Assembly (NCBI GenBank): GCA_021797955.1
Contig: JAJZYV010000128.1
Location: 1-6,053 of the forward strand
DNA length: 6,053 nt
Direction of reading: 5' to 3'
Source of the DNA: Thermoplasmata archaeon
Lineage (GTDB): Archaea; Thermoplasmatota; Thermoplasmata; Thermoplasmatales; Thermoplasmataceae
The notes beneath the pieces are model-generated. The model saw nothing but the letters and a program-made list of their open reading frames with translations. It ran no database searches and had not been told where the DNA came from. Numbering within the stretch: the stretch's first letter is position 1; the number at the start of each line of letters is the position of its first letter. The position numbers and the translations under genes are program-made. Below are positions 4,453 through 6,053 of the stretch, piece by piece.

Positions 4453-6012
4453 ATGAAGGATGGGGTGGACATTACAAAAGGTCTTTTCCGAAGGGAGTTA
4501 AAGATATTTTTTTCCCTATATCCTGCCTTCAGAAAATTTCTTAAGGATAGAAAAACCGCGAAAACAGAAAATGGAAAGGATTGGGATTATAGAAGGGAGA
4601 GGAATGGAAAAAAGGCAGTGGAAAAATTCATCGAACTTGGGCCAACATTTGTAAAACTGGGGCAGATCCTCTCTGCTCGTCCGGATCTTTTACCCAAGGA
4701 ATATATAAGATCATTTGAATTGCTGCAGGACAGTGTGCCACCTGCTCCATTTTCAGAAGTGGAACCAATTATCAGAAAGAATCTTGGGAATTACAAGGAA
4801 ATTTTTGAAGATTTCAATCCTGAGTCCATTTCGGCTGCCTCCTTGGGCCAGGTCTACAGAGCCAGATACAAGGGAAAAGATGTCGCGGTGAAGGTAAACA
4901 GGCCGAATGTAGAATTCATGGTAAAGAGAGACATAATCATCCTCGATAAAATTTTGCATTTTGCAAGGGGAAGATTGGAAAATTTCCTGTATGTCAGTCT
5001 CACAAATATATTGAGGGAATACAGGAAAAGGATTATCCAGGAATTAGACTACCTTCGCGAATCATCTAATTCGAAAAGAATAGCCAAGAATATCCAGGGA
5101 AGGGAGAAGGTTATCGTGCCCGCAATTTACGATGACCTCACCACATCACAAGTTATGGTGATGGATTACATAAGTGGAACAAAAATTACAGATGTAAAGT
5201 CACTGAAAGAAAAAGGGATCAACGTATCTAAACTTGCATATGATCTGGATATATCATTTATAAGAATGCTACTTAGTGACGATATTTTCCATGCGGATCC
5301 TCATCCAGGAAACCTGTCAGTCACTGACAAAGGCGAGATCATCCTATATGATTTTGGCATGGTAGGTGTTCTGGACGGCAACACAAAGTTCTACCTGATG
5401 TCCCTTTACGACGGACTAACCAGAGGCGACATTGACCAGATAGTCGATTCGTTGATTGGAGTAAAGGCGCTGTCTCCAGCAGCCAACAGGGGTGTGATAA
5501 AAAGAAGTGTAGAACTTGGTATGTCGGGACTATCCGGGAAGAGGGCAGAAGAAAGCGAGATAAGAGAACTTCTGGAGGTGGCTAATGACGTGGTGTTTGA
5601 ATTTCCCTTTAGACTGCCAACCTCGCTTGTTCTCTACATGAGGATGAGTTCGCTGCTGGAAGGAATTTGCCTGCTTCTTGATCCAGACTTTAAATTTGTA
5701 AAGGTTCTGATAAAACTATTTCGTGATGAAGGATTATTAAAGGAACTTTACGAAAAGCAGATCAGCATGTTTTTGGAGGAGTCAGTCAGATCGATTGAAG
5801 CAGGGGTATCAATTCTACCTCTGCTGCGAAGGAAGCTGGAAAGTGAGGAAGCACAGGTAATCCAGCCAAGAAGTGGAAATATTCCCATGTCAATTTTCGG
5901 TGGCTTTCTGGTTCTTGGAGGGGTATATGAATTTGGGAAAGCGCAACTCCTTGGAATCGTGATGATAACAATAGGGATTATAGCCGGCATTTTATCGATG
6001 AGAAGAAAATAG
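4453..6012 (+). CDS. ABC1/UbiB-family atypical protein kinase-like ATPase (AarF/UbiB/COQ8 type)
   Basis: All hallmarks of the ABC1/UbiB family are visible over 519 residues. They are the family-specific KxGQ motif (K68-Q71 in FVKLGQILSARPDLLP), the alanine-rich loop replacing the glycine loop (SISAASLGQVYRA, 125-137) and the nucleotide lysine K147 (VAVKV). The ExD motif follows (E197, D199 in QELDYLRE), then the catalytic loop HADPHPGN (280-287, with D282 and N287) and DFG (300-302). The C-terminus carries two hydrophobic helices (about 480-493 and 498-514) and ends SMRRK, so the protein should be membrane-anchored with a short basic tail, as in bacterial UbiB. Relatives support isoprenoid quinone biosynthesis or lipid homeostasis by ATP-driven action and are not classic protein kinases. 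In an archaeon the substrate may be a menaquinone-type or isoprenoid lipid (inference). The length and motifs are complete, with no sign of decay. Confidence 0.95.
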   Translation: MKDGVDITKGLFRRELKIFFSLYPAFRKFLKDRKTAKTENGKDWDYRRERNGKKAVEKFIELGPTFVKLGQILSARPDLLPKEYIRSFELLQDSVPPAPFSEVEPIIRKNLGNYKEIFEDFNPESISAASLGQVYRARYKGKDVAVKVNRPNVEFMVKRDIIILDKILHFARGRLENFLYVSLTNILREYRKRIIQELDYLRESSNSKRIAKNIQGREKVIVPAIYDDLTTSQVMVMDYISGTKITDVKSLKEKGINVSKLAYDLDISFIRMLLSDDIFHADPHPGNLSVTDKGEIILYDFGMVGVLDGNTKFYLMSLYDGLTRGDIDQIVDSLIGVKALSPAANRGVIKRSVELGMSGLSGKRAEESEIRELLEVANDVVFEFPFRLPTSLVLYMRMSSLLEGICLLLDPDFKFVKVLIKLFRDEGLLKELYEKQISMFLEESVRSIEAGVSILPLLRRKLESEEAQVIQPRSGNIPMSIFGGFLVLGGVYEFGKAQLLGIVMITIGIIAGILSMRRK

Positions 6013-6053
6013 ACTTTAGATAACGTCGGAGCTGCAAACCAATCAATGCCCCA
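6013..6053. other. Right-end remainder with no assignable feature
   Basis: The 41 bases after the kinase stop codon show no ribosome site, TATA box or hairpin that I can defend. An ATG at 6046 has only two further codons in the window, and a minus-strand frame entering from the right is too short to judge. Confidence 0.5.

Noticed and set aside
5748..5990. Minus-strand frames within the 3' end of the UbiB-like gene
   Set aside because: They are antisense shadows of the membrane tail coding region with no independent signal.
5978..6053. A possible convergent gene entering from the right edge and ending at 5978
   Set aside because: One minus-strand frame stays open from the edge for about 25 codons, but this is too short to separate from chance and would overlap the kinase gene by 35 bases.
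1..6053. A new multi-gene defence, mobile or biosynthetic system
   Set aside because: No transposase, integrase, nuclease, repeat array, attachment site or clustered pathway genes are visible. The genes look like unrelated chromosomal genes, most with their own promoters.

Overview
The window looks like a chromosomal segment of an archaeon, most likely from the Thermoplasmatales (Thermoplasma, Ferroplasma or Cuniculiplasma type). The evidence is AT-rich DNA and heavy use of AGA, AGG and ATA codons. There are few convincing Shine-Dalgarno sites, and AT-rich TATA-like boxes lie about 20-33 bases before many start codons, as expected for leaderless archaeal transcripts. A bacterial-type ribulose-phosphate 3-epimerase and an archaeal ABC1/UbiB-type kinase also fit. 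The lineage is inferred; there is no rRNA or other marker here.

Left part (1-1012). The minus strand carries the first 28 codons of a protein that runs off the left edge (1-85). Upstream of it lies a small predicted membrane protein with an uncertain start (128-535). The two are in the same reading frame, separated by one TGA and 14 open codons, so they could be neighbours or halves of one interrupted gene. Divergent from them, on the plus strand, is a 129-residue protein (623-1012) behind a well-placed TATA box.

Middle (1067-3095). A stand-alone DUF5680-like protein (1067-1525) faces a small membrane-anchored extracytoplasmic protein (1535-1984, minus strand) across a 9-base gap. The latter is divergent from a medium-chain dehydrogenase/reductase (2118-3095). 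This enzyme keeps a structural-zinc-like Asp/Cys/Cys/Cys lobe but lacks the usual catalytic-zinc ligands.

Right part (3078-6012). The dehydrogenase converges on rpe (3078-3737, minus strand) with an 18-base overlap of their 3' ends. A 148-base divergent promoter region separates rpe from a 165-residue helical protein (3886-4383). That protein reads as a ferritin/rubrerythrin-like bundle whose expected ExxH metal motifs are altered. An ABC1/UbiB-family atypical kinase (4453-6012) follows, with all its catalytic motifs and two C-terminal membrane helices. Nothing is assignable in 6013-6053.

The genes do not form one obvious pathway. rpe belongs to the non-oxidative pentose phosphate pathway, the UbiB-like protein to membrane lipid or quinone metabolism, and the dehydrogenase to NAD(P)H-dependent reduction of unknown substrates. 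Most genes appear to have their own promoter. I found no tRNA, rRNA, CRISPR array, insertion sequence or clear multi-gene defence system. No gap between genes exceeds 300 bases; the largest are 148 bases (3738-3885) and about 130 bases (1985-2117).
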